This document shows positions 23,101 to 32,501 of a DNA stretch of 64,000 nucleotides, piece by piece (position 1 is the stretch's first letter; every line of letters begins with the position of its first letter). Both the position numbers and the translations under genes were made by a program. The notes under the pieces are model-generated. The model searched no databases. It was not told the origin of the DNA and saw only the letters and a list, made by a program, of their open reading frames with translations. Location of the stretch: assembly GCF_019649055.1 (NCBI RefSeq), contig NW_026570262.1, positions 558,001-622,000 on the forward strand, in the 5' to 3' direction. This stretch comes from Paramacrobiotus metropolitanus. Its lineage: Eukaryota; Tardigrada; Eutardigrada; Parachela; Macrobiotidae.

Positions 23101-23683
23101 CTGGGGAACTGAGGTCGGTTTGCTCAGTTCGATCCAGGGGATTCCTCGGAAGACGTACCAGTACGGTGAAAGAAGCCGGCTTACCAGGTCTAACCATGCG
23201 TGTCCGTGTCCGGGCAAAAAAACTTGGATATGTGTGCCGAGATTTTTGTGGCTAACCATGCTTGGATTCGAACGGTAATGATATGTCCTGAAAGGGTTTG
23301 TCAAACCGAAAAATCCGGCTAACGTTTATAGTCGGCATTACCGGCAAAGTCATCGTTGACGCCCGCTGTACATGGTTGGTCGATTTCTATGAAAAGAACA
23401 AAAGAAAGGTGTCCATTCCGAAGCCGTTTCTCGACGATGCTGTTTCCCAGCCAGACTGTTTCTCAGTCAGGTCGGTTCTCGACCATGCCGTTTCTCGGCG
23501 CCAAGTCCCCCTTGATGTTCCAAGTGGGTGATCGAGTTCCAATGTGGGAACTCGATCTTAATTCAATGGGACTTCGACGGGCTTATCGCCGCCGAAGTAG
23601 TCTTCTTCATCCTAACCGTACGGGCGAGGCCGGTGATGTGGCCGCAAAGTCGGTTCTTTGGGTTTGCAAGTCGCCGGGCCACT
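20106..23683 (-). other. 3.6-kb non-coding tract of element B, dense in GTCGG/CCGAC words
   Basis: Between the last accessory frame and the 3' LTR there is no long ORF on the sense strand. The tract is packed with GTCGG and CCGAC words and with hairpins: 22451-22465, 22510-22524, 22613-22629, 22641-22653 and 22703-22725. The last has a perfect 9-bp stem. The sequence abutting the LTR (sense CCCGCCCAGAGGCA) is shared with element A; a related word (plus strand TGCCTCTGGGCCGCC) recurs near 21,766. There is no classical long polypurine tract. A structural RNA role such as packaging or a long 3' UTR is an inference. Confidence 0.6.
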
Positions 23684-24091
23684 TCATTGGGACATATCGT
23701 CAGTCTCATCCGTTTCCTGACCGGGGCGTTCCGCTTTAGTTTTCTTTTCCTTGGCCGCCTGTCTTCGGAGCCTCAGCACATACGGTTGTGCGCCGGAAGC
23801 TATGGCGTCCGACATCCGAGTTTCGCAAGGCGACGAGTTGAATCCGCTGGGCAAAGTCTTCTTTTCACGGTACCAGCTAATAAATCTAGTCGCGTCGTCG
23901 CAGGGATCTACGTGATCCTCACGGAAGGCATACTTTGTCGCATACCGTTCGTGGGTGTACAGCAAGTCGCGCATCCAGACGGCAAGGATAACACTTCTCA
24001 TCGGCGTGCCAAGTTGGGCCACGAGGGTTTCCAAGGCCGCTGGTATCATCTCAGTTTGGTACAGTCCGTACAGGTATAATGGCAAATGCAA
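23684..24091 (-). CDS. Element B accessory ORF, 135 codons (last before the 3' tract)
   Basis: It overlaps the end of the preceding frame by 46 bases and opens with a TTG, so it may be translated as a continuation of its neighbour or from a non-AUG start; the sequence does not decide. Features: YLYGLYQTEMIPAALETLV near the start, then MRDLLYTHERYATKYAF, and a basic tail with RLRRQAAKEKKTKAE. Its counterpart in element A follows the same upstream partner. No known domain. Confidence 0.5.
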   Translation of the reverse strand: MHLPLYLYGLYQTEMIPAALETLVAQLGTPMRSVILAVWMRDLLYTHERYATKYAFREDHVDPCDDATRFISWYREKKTLPSGFNSSPCETRMSDAIASGAQPYVLRLRRQAAKEKKTKAERPGQETDETDDMSQ

Positions 24092-24732
24092 TTGCCGAGC
24101 CGTGCTGCGAAGATAAATCGCAGGAATGCCGTGATTCCGTCCGGGGCAAGGTCGATCTCTCCTTCTGGGAGATGCGGGGTTAAGTCCAGTGCTGTCCGCG
24201 CCGCGGTGATGACGAAGGCCGGGTGAGCGTCCGTAATGACGAACTGGGAGATGCTTTCCAACACGTCATGGGCGTATTCCCGAGCTCCTGGTTGGCTCGC
24301 ACGCGTTCCGTCTGGGCTGTACAGCGGTACGTTCAGCAATACCGGTTCGGTCATTGACGGTAACGCATTCGATCTGATATACGGATGTTCACTATTTTGC
24401 GCTGTGTGCGCATTCATATTGAAGTCTGGTTGCCACTGATGTTGTTCCAGCAGCGTCTGGTATCCGGAACGGGCGAGGAATTGCCGAAGGTTTTCTACCA
24501 TCCGCCATACTTGTGGGCGTTGTCGTTCCTCGTAATTCATAGTCTCCATAATGTGGTTCGTTCGGTCGGTCGGATGTTGCATGACGACCTCGATTCCCTG
24601 TTGTCGGGCATGGTCGTAACGAGGATCTTCTCGTGCCGGCACTTCCACTTGTGGTAGTTGTGCCATCTGGTCGGCCACCTCAACATCCATTTGCTCTTGT
24701 TGAGCTGCCGGTTCGGCTTGAGCTTCAACCAT
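24046..24732 (-). CDS. Element B accessory ORF, 228 codons, conserved in element A
   Basis: Starts with an ATG and a Gln/Glu-rich leader, then a helical domain with HARQQGIEVVMQHPTDRTNH, VENLRQFLARSG and FNMNAHTAQNSEHPYIRSNA. A C-terminal helical part (FVITDAHPAFVITAARTAL, FLRFIFAARLGN) ends in a Cys/His cluster, CICHYTCTDC. The central words are conserved in A at 13,678-14,350. Conservation between old and young copies shows selection on the protein. The Cys cluster might bind metal. Function unknown. Confidence 0.65.
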   Translation of the reverse strand: MVEAQAEPAAQQEQMDVEVADQMAQLPQVEVPAREDPRYDHARQQGIEVVMQHPTDRTNHIMETMNYEERQRPQVWRMVENLRQFLARSGYQTLLEQHQWQPDFNMNAHTAQNSEHPYIRSNALPSMTEPVLLNVPLYSPDGTRASQPGAREYAHDVLESISQFVITDAHPAFVITAARTALDLTPHLPEGEIDLAPDGITAFLRFIFAARLGNCICHYTCTDCTKLR

Positions 24733-24990
24733 TGGTTCCGCCTGATGGGCTTCCGGCTGCTGTTCGGGTGGGACAAAGTTACGCTTCGACTTATTTGTTA
24801 AGTCGAGCGTAAGTCCGATTCCCGTTTCTCCAGATCCGCTCTGTTTTCCTGGTGGAGGTCTAGTCGGTTCTTTTCCGACTTCGCGGATTGCAGCTCGTTG
24901 CTCTTCGATTCTGTTTCAAAGGTCAACATGACCAATCCTATGTCGAAGGTCGTGTCCCGCGAGATTTTTGTTCGGTCGGCGTTGCTGCTG

Positions 24991-25368
24991 TTAAGTTGCC
25001 GATTGAGTCCGAGTTCCGTGTTGAGGAATCTGCTGGGAAACAGTTGGACGAGCCTGTGTGACTACTGGCGTTGCCCTGTGTGGGACTGCCATCAACTGTT
25101 CCTCAGTCGCTGGAGTAAGAGTAACCAACCGTCGGGTTCCGTCCGGCATATCCATCATCACTTTCATGGATGAATCTTTTATTGGTCGTTGGGGATCTCC
25201 GACGAGGACGTCACGTATATCGTGCATCAGCTGCTCGGTATCCGAGCAACCCTGTGTGGGTGCAAGTGACCGAACCTTTATTTCGGGCTCGTAGCAGGTC
25301 AGTGGGGGATGAACTCGCATTGTAGCCATCCGTTCCTCAACCTCCCTGCTCTTCTTCTGATCTTCCAA
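24991..25368 (-). CDS. Element B accessory ORF, 125 codons
   Basis: Opens at a TTG in the frame shown. Contains charged helix KKSREVEERMATMRVHPP, then CYEPEIKVRSLAP and VMMDMPDGTRRLVTLTPATE. The region just upstream carries a CQQC-containing word also seen in element A, so this may be the end of a longer conserved module. No domain recognised. Confidence 0.4.
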   Translation of the reverse strand: MEDQKKSREVEERMATMRVHPPLTCYEPEIKVRSLAPTQGCSDTEQLMHDIRDVLVGDPQRPIKDSSMKVMMDMPDGTRRLVTLTPATEEQLMAVPHRATPVVTQARPTVSQQIPQHGTRTQSAT

Positions 25369-25889
25369 TTGTCGTTTTAAGTCTTGCGTCTGGCGGTACT
25401 CCCACAGTCGATCTGTTAAGACTGGTGGGACAGTTCCCTCCCATCCTGGGTCGCGACTTCGTTGTCGCTAGATGGTGGCCAGATTGTCCTGTTCATGTGC
25501 CTGCAGCTGATCCACGAGAGTTTCTCGGCGGGCTATTTACCGGTACGCACTCAGGTTTCCAGCGACAACATTAATGTAAAGTGCCGCTGCCTGAGCTCGT
25601 GTCTGCGGTCCAGTGCCGACGGTCCGTTCATTCGTAAAGGAAACAATGTATTCTGCGCAGGGCAATCTGTTGTTGTCCCGTGTCGCATTATTCCTGCACT
25701 GTTGGCAGTCCACCGTGTAAGCTTCCGTACGAGTCTGTCAAAACAAAAGTAAGCAAACCGTTTCTCGGTTGCATCCTATAGTTTACACCCTATGATTACT
25801 ACGGTCGGGCCAGGTCGGTTTTCGAACTGGTCCAAGGCGCCTTTGTGGTTGCCTAATGAGGTAAGTCGACTTCTGTTGGTCTATGACGC

Positions 25890-26588
25890 CTATGTGGTGT
25901 CAATGGGGAAGTCGGTTCTGCAACTCCTCCGACGCGTTCTACGTCTCCTCATTCCCGTATAGGTGCTTCGGTCGGCCAACTCGGTCGGTTGTTTCGAGGT
26001 AGGTCGTTCCGTCGGTAAGTGTCCATGACGGTGAGTTGATGGATTCAAGACTAAAAACCGTTGACCGCCCTGGACTGTATTGGTGTTCGAGGCAAACCGT
26101 TGTTGGTAAAGCGCCTTCGATAGGACGAATTCTAAATCGTCTTCCAGGGAGTATTTCTTCCGTCGTTCGCTCGGGTCCGGTTTCGCTTTATACTTCGGGT
26201 CGGTTAGCTGGGGTTTCTCAGCCTTCCATTCAAACTCGAACCGTGCTGTGAGTTGTTGGAGTATTTCTCCACGGGTCAATCCTTCTGGATGCCAAGACAT
26301 TCCCATGCATGCTTCGATGGCATGTACGTATGTTGAAGGAGCCGGGTCTCTCTGAGCCGGTGGGAACTCGTAGTACATCCGCTTTGTGCTGGTGTACGTA
26401 CGTATCAGTCTTCGTGCATGGTATCCCAAGTCACAGTATTGCCGTACTAAGTTGAGACTTAGTTGTCTCCATCCTCCGCCGATTTTGTTCACCTTCCAAT
26501 GTTGGAGGAGTTTGAAAGCGATCCTTGGTGTGGCAAACTTCGGTACACGTGTCGCAAGGGCCTTCAGGGCGGCGAATGTGTACATCAT
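25890..26588 (-). CDS. Element B accessory ORF, 232 codons, helical, conserved in element A
   Basis: Its ATG overlaps the stop of the upstream ORF in an ATGA arrangement, which suggests coupled termination-reinitiation. The N-terminal half is helical: MMYTFAALKALATRVPKFAT, PRIAFKLLQHWKVNKIGGGW, LSLNLVRQYCDLGYHARRLI. The middle has AIEACMGMSWHPEGLT. A second helical part contains SLEDDLEFVLSKALYQQRF, and the tail is basic and Arg/Thr-rich. Element A carries the same two helical blocks. The fold is unknown; a nucleic-acid-binding or assembly role would be speculation. Confidence 0.65.
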   Translation of the reverse strand: MMYTFAALKALATRVPKFATPRIAFKLLQHWKVNKIGGGWRQLSLNLVRQYCDLGYHARRLIRTYTSTKRMYYEFPPAQRDPAPSTYVHAIEACMGMSWHPEGLTRGEILQQLTARFEFEWKAEKPQLTDPKYKAKPDPSERRKKYSLEDDLEFVLSKALYQQRFASNTNTVQGGQRFLVLNPSTHRHGHLPTERPTSKQPTELADRSTYTGMRRRRTRRRSCRTDFPIDTT

Positions 26589-27289
26589 CCCGGGTCGTAT
26601 TCCGAGATGGCCGGCTTCGGTCGTTGAGCCGTTTTGATGTCGATGTACTTCACGTTTACGTTGGCCAACTTAGGGACGTCATCTGGTAGGACTTCCATTT
26701 GATCTTCAGTCCATTCCGAAAGGAGTGGCCATTGGTTGGAGTCGGGCGTCAGTGGTATCCGTTGACCATACTGACGAGGGACGTATACTCCACCATCTCC
26801 TTCATCCCCTTTAGAATCATCGGCTTTGTCGCCGATGTCTTTTTCTTCAGGTTGTTTGTCCGGTATCTCCGGTTCGCCCTGCTGTTGAGGTGCCGATGGT
26901 GGGGGTTTATCGTTGTCATTGTCGTCGTCGTCCGACCCGCTTTGTGCGGTGTCGAATGTATCGCCCTCGTCTTCCTCTTCGGTTGACGATTCCTCCTTCT
27001 TCTTTGTCGACTTCTTCTTTGTCTTGGTCGACTTCGACTGGCCCTTATGTTGGGTCAAGTCTTCCGGCTCCGGCGAAATTTCCATGGGCGAGGACGGTGG
27101 AAGTGACTGTACGTCCTTCGGTATGAACCGTCCTTTCGCACCCCGAGTCGGTTTTGCCGTACTTGCTCGTCCTGTCGGAACTGAAGCCGTACCGACGTAT
27201 GTTGTCGGTTCAAAAGGTGCTCGAGGTCGGGGTAAAACTTGGACTCGTCTTTGTGACGATTGTCCAGCCGTTCGAGCTATGTGCAGCAT
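26585..27289 (-). CDS. Element B accessory ORF, 234 codons, acidic and disordered
   Basis: ATG start. Lys/Pro-rich beginning, then PPSSPMEISPEPEDL (conserved in A), a Lys/Ser run (KTKKKSTKKKEESSTEEEDE) and an Asp/Asn run (DDDDNDNDK), with a C-terminal block containing PKLANVNVKYIDIKTAQRPK. Probably a disordered phosphoprotein-like linker; no catalytic motif. Stop overlaps the next ORF's ATG (ATGA). Confidence 0.6.
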   Translation of the reverse strand: MLHIARTAGQSSQRRVQVLPRPRAPFEPTTYVGTASVPTGRASTAKPTRGAKGRFIPKDVQSLPPSSPMEISPEPEDLTQHKGQSKSTKTKKKSTKKKEESSTEEEDEGDTFDTAQSGSDDDDNDNDKPPPSAPQQQGEPEIPDKQPEEKDIGDKADDSKGDEGDGGVYVPRQYGQRIPLTPDSNQWPLLSEWTEDQMEVLPDDVPKLANVNVKYIDIKTAQRPKPAISEYDPG

Positions 27290-27375
27290 GTTGGCCGTTT
27301 CATCTGACGGTTGTTCGTTCGAATCGCTATAGACTTCGGTAACTTCCGTACCGGCGGAGGCTTATCCTTGTAGAC

Positions 27376-27789
27376 TTAAGACATCCGGAGGTTGAATTCA
27401 CGCCGCTGTTGTTCCGGTATGAAACTGGGCACAGTGTACCGTAAAGGTATGTCGCGTTTTGCGTTGGTCGTCTGGAGAGTGTGTTCCTCGACCAGGGATG
27501 CGATTCGTCCAGCTATCCTATCGTTGATGATGTCGTCAATATTCCCCTTCTTGTCCATGTACATCACGTTATATACACGGGCAATTTGGACTAAGGTCGA
27601 TCCACGGAGATTCCGAATGTATCCGATGCACCTTGCTATTCTAGTCGGTGTATCGTCCGCGTTCCTTGCGGCAGCACTTTTAAATGCTTTGATGAGATCC
27701 GGTGGGAGCAGCTCAGCCATCCGTCCCCATTGTCGGTGAACGGCCACTGCTAATCCGAAATCCAGAGTCCAGGCGACGATTTGCATCAT
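27376..27789 (-). CDS. Element B accessory ORF, 137 codons, helical, conserved in element A
   Basis: ATG start. Contains AWTLDFGLAVAVHRQWGRM, ELLPPDLIKAFKSAAARN, RIARCIGYIRNLRG, IARVYNVMYMDKKGNIDD and RIAGRIASLVEEH, ending in YTVPSFIPEQQRREF. The last two blocks are recognisable in element A. The composition suggests a compact all-helical domain. Such a small helical protein could bind RNA, but no known family is recognised. Confidence 0.6.
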   Translation of the reverse strand: MMQIVAWTLDFGLAVAVHRQWGRMAELLPPDLIKAFKSAAARNADDTPTRIARCIGYIRNLRGSTLVQIARVYNVMYMDKKGNIDDIINDRIAGRIASLVEEHTLQTTNAKRDIPLRYTVPSFIPEQQRREFNLRMS

Positions 27790-27810
27790 GAGTTGATGCG
27801 TTAACCATGT

Positions 27811-29823
27811 TCAGGTTTCGCCTCCGGCTTGGATGTTAGTCATCAAGTCTCGCACCAAGTACTGGTAAATGTCCACGCCGTTTTTCTTGGCGTTTTCGAT
27901 GCTCCGTACGACTTCGACGTGTACTCGGACGGTACGGATTATCGTGTCGACCGGGTCGTCCTCCTGTTCGTCTGGGAGGCGTTCGCGTACATCGTCTGGA
28001 GCTGACCATTGTGATTCATCAGTGTCTGCTCCGTGCTGGAAGATTCCTTTCAAGTCGCCTTTGAATCCTTCGTAAGGATCGTCTTCTCCATTGTCGGAGA
28101 TTGAATCCTTCGCTTCGATATCCGAAATCTGGTCGGATTCCGTGTCAGACTGTTGCTTCGATGTCGAGGGCTCGGTATCCTTACTCGACGTCGGCGGCTT
28201 GGACGACTTCTGTGGTCGACCCGCTGGAGTTTTGGTCGGCTTTGTGCCGGCCCGCTCCATGACTTCCGGGAATTTACGCTCCACCGCTTCCTTGTCGTGC
28301 GGTTCTTGAGATTTCTCTTTCTGCTCGGTCCTTTGTGGGCCGGCATCTGAGATATCCAAGTCGTCAGACGACTTATGCCGCTTAGCCGGGTTATGCTTCG
28401 GCGTCTTCACCGTGGAATCCGACTTTGGTTTGCTCGACTCCTTGGGTTCCGACTTTACTGGTTTCTTTTGAGTATCCGTCGGTTGCGGTTTAGCGGGCTG
28501 TTTCGCCGCTTCCTTTTTTAACTTTCGTTTATCCTGATGGGACTTCGTTGAGTTTGCCGAGTTGATGACTCGTGCGTCGAGATCGTCCTCGATCTGCACG
28601 GAAGGTTGTCTAGTCGGAGAGGGAACTTTCATCTTGACGACGGGTTGTTGTACCGTTTTCTTAGTTGACTTGGGCTCCGGAGCGGTGACTTTGGGTCGAG
28701 TCGGCGTAGCCACTTGTAGGGCTTTAGGTTGACTCTTTTCCGCTCGGTAATGTCCTCCCATCCGTTTGATAACTTCGGCCATCTTCTCTGTTAGTCGGTC
28801 ATGATCCCGACGGGCTTCCGTAGTATTTCCGACTATACTGACACGTCGGATTCTCAGCGAGTGCCAAAGTTCCTTGTCTTCAGGATATGCCATGTCGATG
28901 CAGACATCCTGTTCCGACCTCGTCAAATCCTTTACGTGTTGTAAGGCGGGGTCGTCATGAAATTCGCGCGACGAGTCCTGCGGTGGTTTCTCCTTTACCG
29001 TACTCCGCTTAGTCGGTATGTTAACCGACTCGTTTGTTCGAGTTTCGTCAATTGTTAGACGTGGGCCGGAGTGTACCGAGGTCGGTTCGTCCCTTTGTGG
29101 TGACGTTTCGACCGTGGTTTCGACTCGTGCTTCTGAAGGAGACGTTGTGTCCTTCTCCTCTTGGGTTTTCTTCGGTTTCGTCGGAGTGTTCCGAGGTGAG
29201 AACCTAAGTGGTTTCTCCATCGTCGGTTGACTCGGCAGCTTAGTCGGCTGGGATGCTGATCGATTCGGCGAAATTTGTTTTACCGGTAAGGTACCGCGTT
29301 TTGGCGTGGATCCCTTCCGTGGTGCCGCTGCCTCTTGTTGAATAGAGTCGTCGGATCCGATACCGTCTTCTTCCTCTTCGCTAATATCCGACATGGTTAT
29401 CGGAATCTTCTCGGTTACCTCTTTTCCAGGCCGAGGTGCGGTTTCCAGTTTATAGGCAGCCGGGTTGGTGGTCGGATGTTGGAGGCGTTGGTTGTTAGTA
29501 TCATGTTCGAATCTAGCGGGAGTTGTCGTAATTCCTGCTTTCCGCACCTCAAGGCCATCAGCCGTCTCAAGGCTTTGGATCGTAGCGTGAATCTTCTGAG
29601 CCATTTGAGTTTGGTGGTCTTCCGACATTGTTCGATCTCGGATACCTCCTTGAAGTTGTGCTTCGTAAAGTATCCGTTGAAGATCCATTGTTCTGGCTTG
29701 GCTGACCAACTTCTGGTGGACGCCAGGAGAGAATAAGGCTTTTGCTCCGGTCACTTTCCGTGACGGGCTCGGCTTTTCTTCAGCCGGAGGTAAGGAGGAA
29801 GGAGTCGCCTTTAACAGTTCCAA
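27811..29823 (-). CDS. Element B accessory ORF, 670 codons, charged and disordered with a helical tail
   Basis: A long frame rich in Lys, Pro, Ser, Thr and Glu, with many short charged words (EEEEDGIGSDD, KRKLKKEAAKQPAKP, KRHKSSDDLDISD). The last 60 codons form a helical block with IIRTVRVHVEVVRSIENAKK and VDIYQYLVRDLMTNI, conserved in element A. The frame's first codon is TTG; the first ATG inside is at MDLQRILYEAQLQ, about 45 codons in. It resembles a viral phosphoprotein in composition only. No catalytic motif. Confidence 0.6.
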   Translation of the reverse strand: MELLKATPSSLPPAEEKPSPSRKVTGAKALFSPGVHQKLVSQARTMDLQRILYEAQLQGGIRDRTMSEDHQTQMAQKIHATIQSLETADGLEVRKAGITTTPARFEHDTNNQRLQHPTTNPAAYKLETAPRPGKEVTEKIPITMSDISEEEEDGIGSDDSIQQEAAAPRKGSTPKRGTLPVKQISPNRSASQPTKLPSQPTMEKPLRFSPRNTPTKPKKTQEEKDTTSPSEARVETTVETSPQRDEPTSVHSGPRLTIDETRTNESVNIPTKRSTVKEKPPQDSSREFHDDPALQHVKDLTRSEQDVCIDMAYPEDKELWHSLRIRRVSIVGNTTEARRDHDRLTEKMAEVIKRMGGHYRAEKSQPKALQVATPTRPKVTAPEPKSTKKTVQQPVVKMKVPSPTRQPSVQIEDDLDARVINSANSTKSHQDKRKLKKEAAKQPAKPQPTDTQKKPVKSEPKESSKPKSDSTVKTPKHNPAKRHKSSDDLDISDAGPQRTEQKEKSQEPHDKEAVERKFPEVMERAGTKPTKTPAGRPQKSSKPPTSSKDTEPSTSKQQSDTESDQISDIEAKDSISDNGEDDPYEGFKGDLKGIFQHGADTDESQWSAPDDVRERLPDEQEDDPVDTIIRTVRVHVEVVRSIENAKKNGVDIYQYLVRDLMTNIQAGGET

Positions 29824-30009
29824 GAGTTGTTCCTTGGTTCTGACCGGTGGTGGTGACTTCGACGGGAAGAGACGCCTTCGTGGTCCGTGCTCTTCTATGC
29901 GTTCACTCTGAGGTTCTCTTGTGAGAGCCCAGGTAAAGTTGTTGGTCGTTCGAGGGGCTAAGGTCGGCTAGCTTCTGTTGCTCCGACTTCCTCCGATGTA
30001 TCCATCGGT

Positions 30010-30870
30010 TCATCTTCGCCTTCGAGTGCCGGTACTGGTAAGTCCCTTCGGCTCGTCTTGGTGACTCACCGGTGGGACTACCTGTGTTGGTTTAACAGGT
30101 TGTACCTTAGGCTTCTTGGCGGAGGTCGGTTTCTTCAGCTTACGCTGTTGCACCGCTTCCTTCCGTTTGTAGAAGTCGTCTACGAAGGACTGAATCATGG
30201 CCGTTAAATTTTGCAGCCGTTCCTGATTCTTTGCCGACCACACTGTTGTTGGTCGTAGGATAAATCGGGCTTCCTTGGCGTTATTCTCCAAGTGTCCGAG
30301 ATTAATGTCGATCTGGCAGTACTGCGGACTCTCTTGGTCGGTCTCGTCCATCATCGCTCGAAGTTCGGAAATGACGGCATCTGCTCGCAGTAACTGAGTG
30401 TTAACTGCTTTTACCCATTCCAGGTCGGGTTTTGCCGGGGGAGCTGGAGGTGGAAGTCGAACCGAGTCGAAGGTCGGTTTTCGAGCCGACTGGATCTTTG
30501 TGATCCGAGACGGCCGACCTTCAGCCATGGCGTTTGTTACCGAGCTGGTCGATTCCTTTTCTTTGTCCCTCTGTTTTTCCTCCTCATACTCGTTTACCCT
30601 TGTTTCCAACCATGAAGTGGTTCGGATCAGGTGTTGCCGAGTCCTAGTCGTTTGTGGGGCGTCCGGGTGACATAGTCGTCGTATGAAACGAGCGTTGTTT
30701 CCCCACGCCAGGACATCTCGATCCAAGTCGTGTGCTTCTTGACTGTTGTCTTCACAGAAATTTTGGCGGGCTTTCATCTCTGTGATGAGTTCCGCAACTC
30801 TAGCCAACAGTTTGACTATATGGGGCGCGACCGTACTCGGCAATTTGTTCTTGTCCGGTATGGCTTCCAT
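30010..30870 (-). CDS. Element B accessory ORF, 286 codons, two helical-hairpin modules
   Basis: ATG start, overlapping the preceding frame. It carries two similar units of about 65 residues. One is around VAELITEMKARQNFCEDNSQ to NNARFIRRL, the other around ADAVISELRAMMDETDQESP to NNAKEARFIL. Each is a helix, a short Asp/Glu/Ser/Pro turn, then a second helix ending in NNA-(3)-RFI/RFIL. Similar units recur in the neighbouring frames. A hairpin with loop TTTGT lies inside at 30492-30506. Confidence 0.6.
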   Translation of the reverse strand: MEAIPDKNKLPSTVAPHIVKLLARVAELITEMKARQNFCEDNSQEAHDLDRDVLAWGNNARFIRRLCHPDAPQTTRTRQHLIRTTSWLETRVNEYEEEKQRDKEKESTSSVTNAMAEGRPSRITKIQSARKPTFDSVRLPPPAPPAKPDLEWVKAVNTQLLRADAVISELRAMMDETDQESPQYCQIDINLGHLENNAKEARFILRPTTVWSAKNQERLQNLTAMIQSFVDDFYKRKEAVQQRKLKKPTSAKKPKVQPVKPTQVVPPVSHQDEPKGLTSTGTRRRR

Positions 30871-31183
30871 AATCCGAGCCTGTGGCCGGGGACATGGGCC
30901 GGTCGACTGTTTCCACTAGTTTCGGTTGAGCCAAGCCTGCTGTTGAGGTCGGCTGGGATTGAGCCGGAGCTGAAGTCGGGGTCGGTTGACTCGAGCTCGT
31001 CGGTTGCTGCGTGCAAACCGAGCAAGAGTTGTTTGGCTTCTTAGTCCGTAGTCTGTTTATCATCCATTTGCGTAAGAGGATTTCGATCTCCGCTTCTATG
31101 TCCTGGACGTGCATCTGAGAGATCCTAAGTTGATCTTTAATTGCCGTCCGAATGTTACGGATGGTCGGATCTGTTTCGTCCAT
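30800..31183 (-). CDS. Element B accessory ORF, 127 codons
   Basis: Begins ATG with a helical unit (MDETDPTIRNIRTAIKDQLR, DIEAEIEILLRKW), then a Thr/Ser/Pro/Gln-rich linker. The word MDETD also appears in the module of the next ORF (MMDETDQESP), supporting internal duplication of helical units. Overlaps the 286-codon frame by 71 bases. Confidence 0.5.
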   Translation of the reverse strand: MDETDPTIRNIRTAIKDQLRISQMHVQDIEAEIEILLRKWMINRLRTKKPNNSCSVCTQQPTSSSQPTPTSAPAQSQPTSTAGLAQPKLVETVDRPMSPATGSDYGSHTGQEQIAEYGRAPYSQTVG

Positions 31184-31216
31184 ATTGTCGACTTGACGTT
31201 TTAAGTCGATAGTAAT

Positions 31217-31900
31217 CTATTTCGCTCGAGCCAACTTCTGGTCCAAGGCAAGTCGTTGTTCCAACGGTCTTGGCTTGTTCGGTTGTTGCGAAGAAGTCGG
31301 CTGTGGCTGAGTGGAGGTCGGCTGAACCCTTTGTGGGTTAGCCTCCAAGATTTTCCATAAATCTTCGACCCGCCTTGAGCAGATGCTATGCTGCTGGTCC
31401 AAGGCGTCGCGCATTTGCTTCTCCACGGCGAATTCCCGGAGTTGTTTTCCGAGCTTCTCCATGACGTCGACCGCTTCACGGTACTGATCTTTGACTTCCC
31501 CAAGGTCGACTTCTTTTTGGTCGACCGCGTTGTCTGCGAATGAGAGTTCGACATCAAGTCCAGGTGATGAGACTGGGGATGTTACCGCTTGTCTTGGCGC
31601 CCCCGCTTTGTTCGGGTTTGCCAAGTACTGTTTAATGTAATCAATCACCGTGTGCAGTGCTTCGTTAAGTCGGTCTCGGTTTGGACCTGGTGGTGGAGTT
31701 CCCCATGAGCCTAGCGTATCGGCCCAATCCAACTCGAGTCGTAAAGCTCGGTCGATCCGGGCGAGGTCGGTTGTCTCCTGATCCGTTAGGGGTTCACCAA
31801 GTCGGTGATTGAAGATTTCGGCCAAGTCTTGTCCGGTTTGGCTGATCATATCCAAATTGCCAGGTAAGTTTTCCATTGACGTCGTGGCTACCAGAGTCAT
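31217..31900 (-). CDS. Element B accessory ORF, about 227 codons, helical
   Basis: ATG at 31900. Helices include LDMISQTGQDLAEIFNHRLG, LARIDRALRLELDWADTLGS and DQYREAVDVMEKLGKQLREF, ending in a Pro/Gln/Ser-rich linker and a final basic helix. Two units of helix-turn-helix type are visible, as in neighbouring frames. The sequence AACCC-TTTGT-GGGTT at 31325-31339 is another loop-conserved hairpin. Confidence 0.55.
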   Translation of the reverse strand: MTLVATTSMENLPGNLDMISQTGQDLAEIFNHRLGEPLTDQETTDLARIDRALRLELDWADTLGSWGTPPPGPNRDRLNEALHTVIDYIKQYLANPNKAGAPRQAVTSPVSSPGLDVELSFADNAVDQKEVDLGEVKDQYREAVDVMEKLGKQLREFAVEKQMRDALDQQHSICSRRVEDLWKILEANPQRVQPTSTQPQPTSSQQPNKPRPLEQRLALDQKLARAK

Positions 31901-31957
31901 CACCGCTGTCGTAGTCGGTGCTGCTCGGCGAGGTGGCGACGGCGTCGCAATCCGAGT

Positions 31958-32407
31958 TTATTCGGGTTCTGCGTTGAGGATCTCTGTGATCCGTTCAACT
32001 GCCGACCTGAGTTGTCGTTCGTCGAGATCGGTCGGTTCTTCTTTGCGGATAAGGTCTCCTGCCTTCTTCAGGTAGGCTGTCAGATCGTTCATCTTCTGCC
32101 GTGCCACTTTCAGAGTTTCGCCGTCCGATGGTAAGTTGTGTACAAAAGATCGCTGGAGGTCCTCCAGTAAATCCCATCCATCTTGGATTATGAATGACAT
32201 CTTTTCCTTGCGGTTTTTCCGCATTGCCGAGTGCATTTCCACCGCCGATGAGGTCGACGGTAATGTTACCGGTGAAATCCTGTTGGACTCCGGTGGGATA
32301 AGACTCCGTTGTGCTCGGTTGAAGTCACGCAGCAGGTCGATACCGTTTTGTACCAATTGGGCATGAGGTCCTGGTTGGACTTTATCTTGTTGCACCAATT
32401 CCTTCAC
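31958..32407 (-). CDS. Element B accessory ORF, 149 codons, helical
   Basis: The frame opens at GTG, with no early ATG. Helical units: LVQNGIDLLRDFNRAQRS and FIIQDGWDLLEDLQRSFVHN, both with the shape x-x-GxDLLxDxxR, then ARQKMNDLTAYLKKAGDLI and SAVERITEILNAEPE. The repeated GxDLL-x-D word suggests duplication inside this frame. Confidence 0.5.
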   Translation of the reverse strand: MKELVQQDKVQPGPHAQLVQNGIDLLRDFNRAQRSLIPPESNRISPVTLPSTSSAVEMHSAMRKNRKEKMSFIIQDGWDLLEDLQRSFVHNLPSDGETLKVARQKMNDLTAYLKKAGDLIRKEEPTDLDERQLRSAVERITEILNAEPE

Positions 32408-32501
32408 TAGGGTTATGTGCCTTGTGAATTCGGAAATTTTCGTTGCTGCATCCGGTTCGAGTCCTCTTACGGCTCGTTGTTGTATCCGACCTAAAGTGTC
32501 C

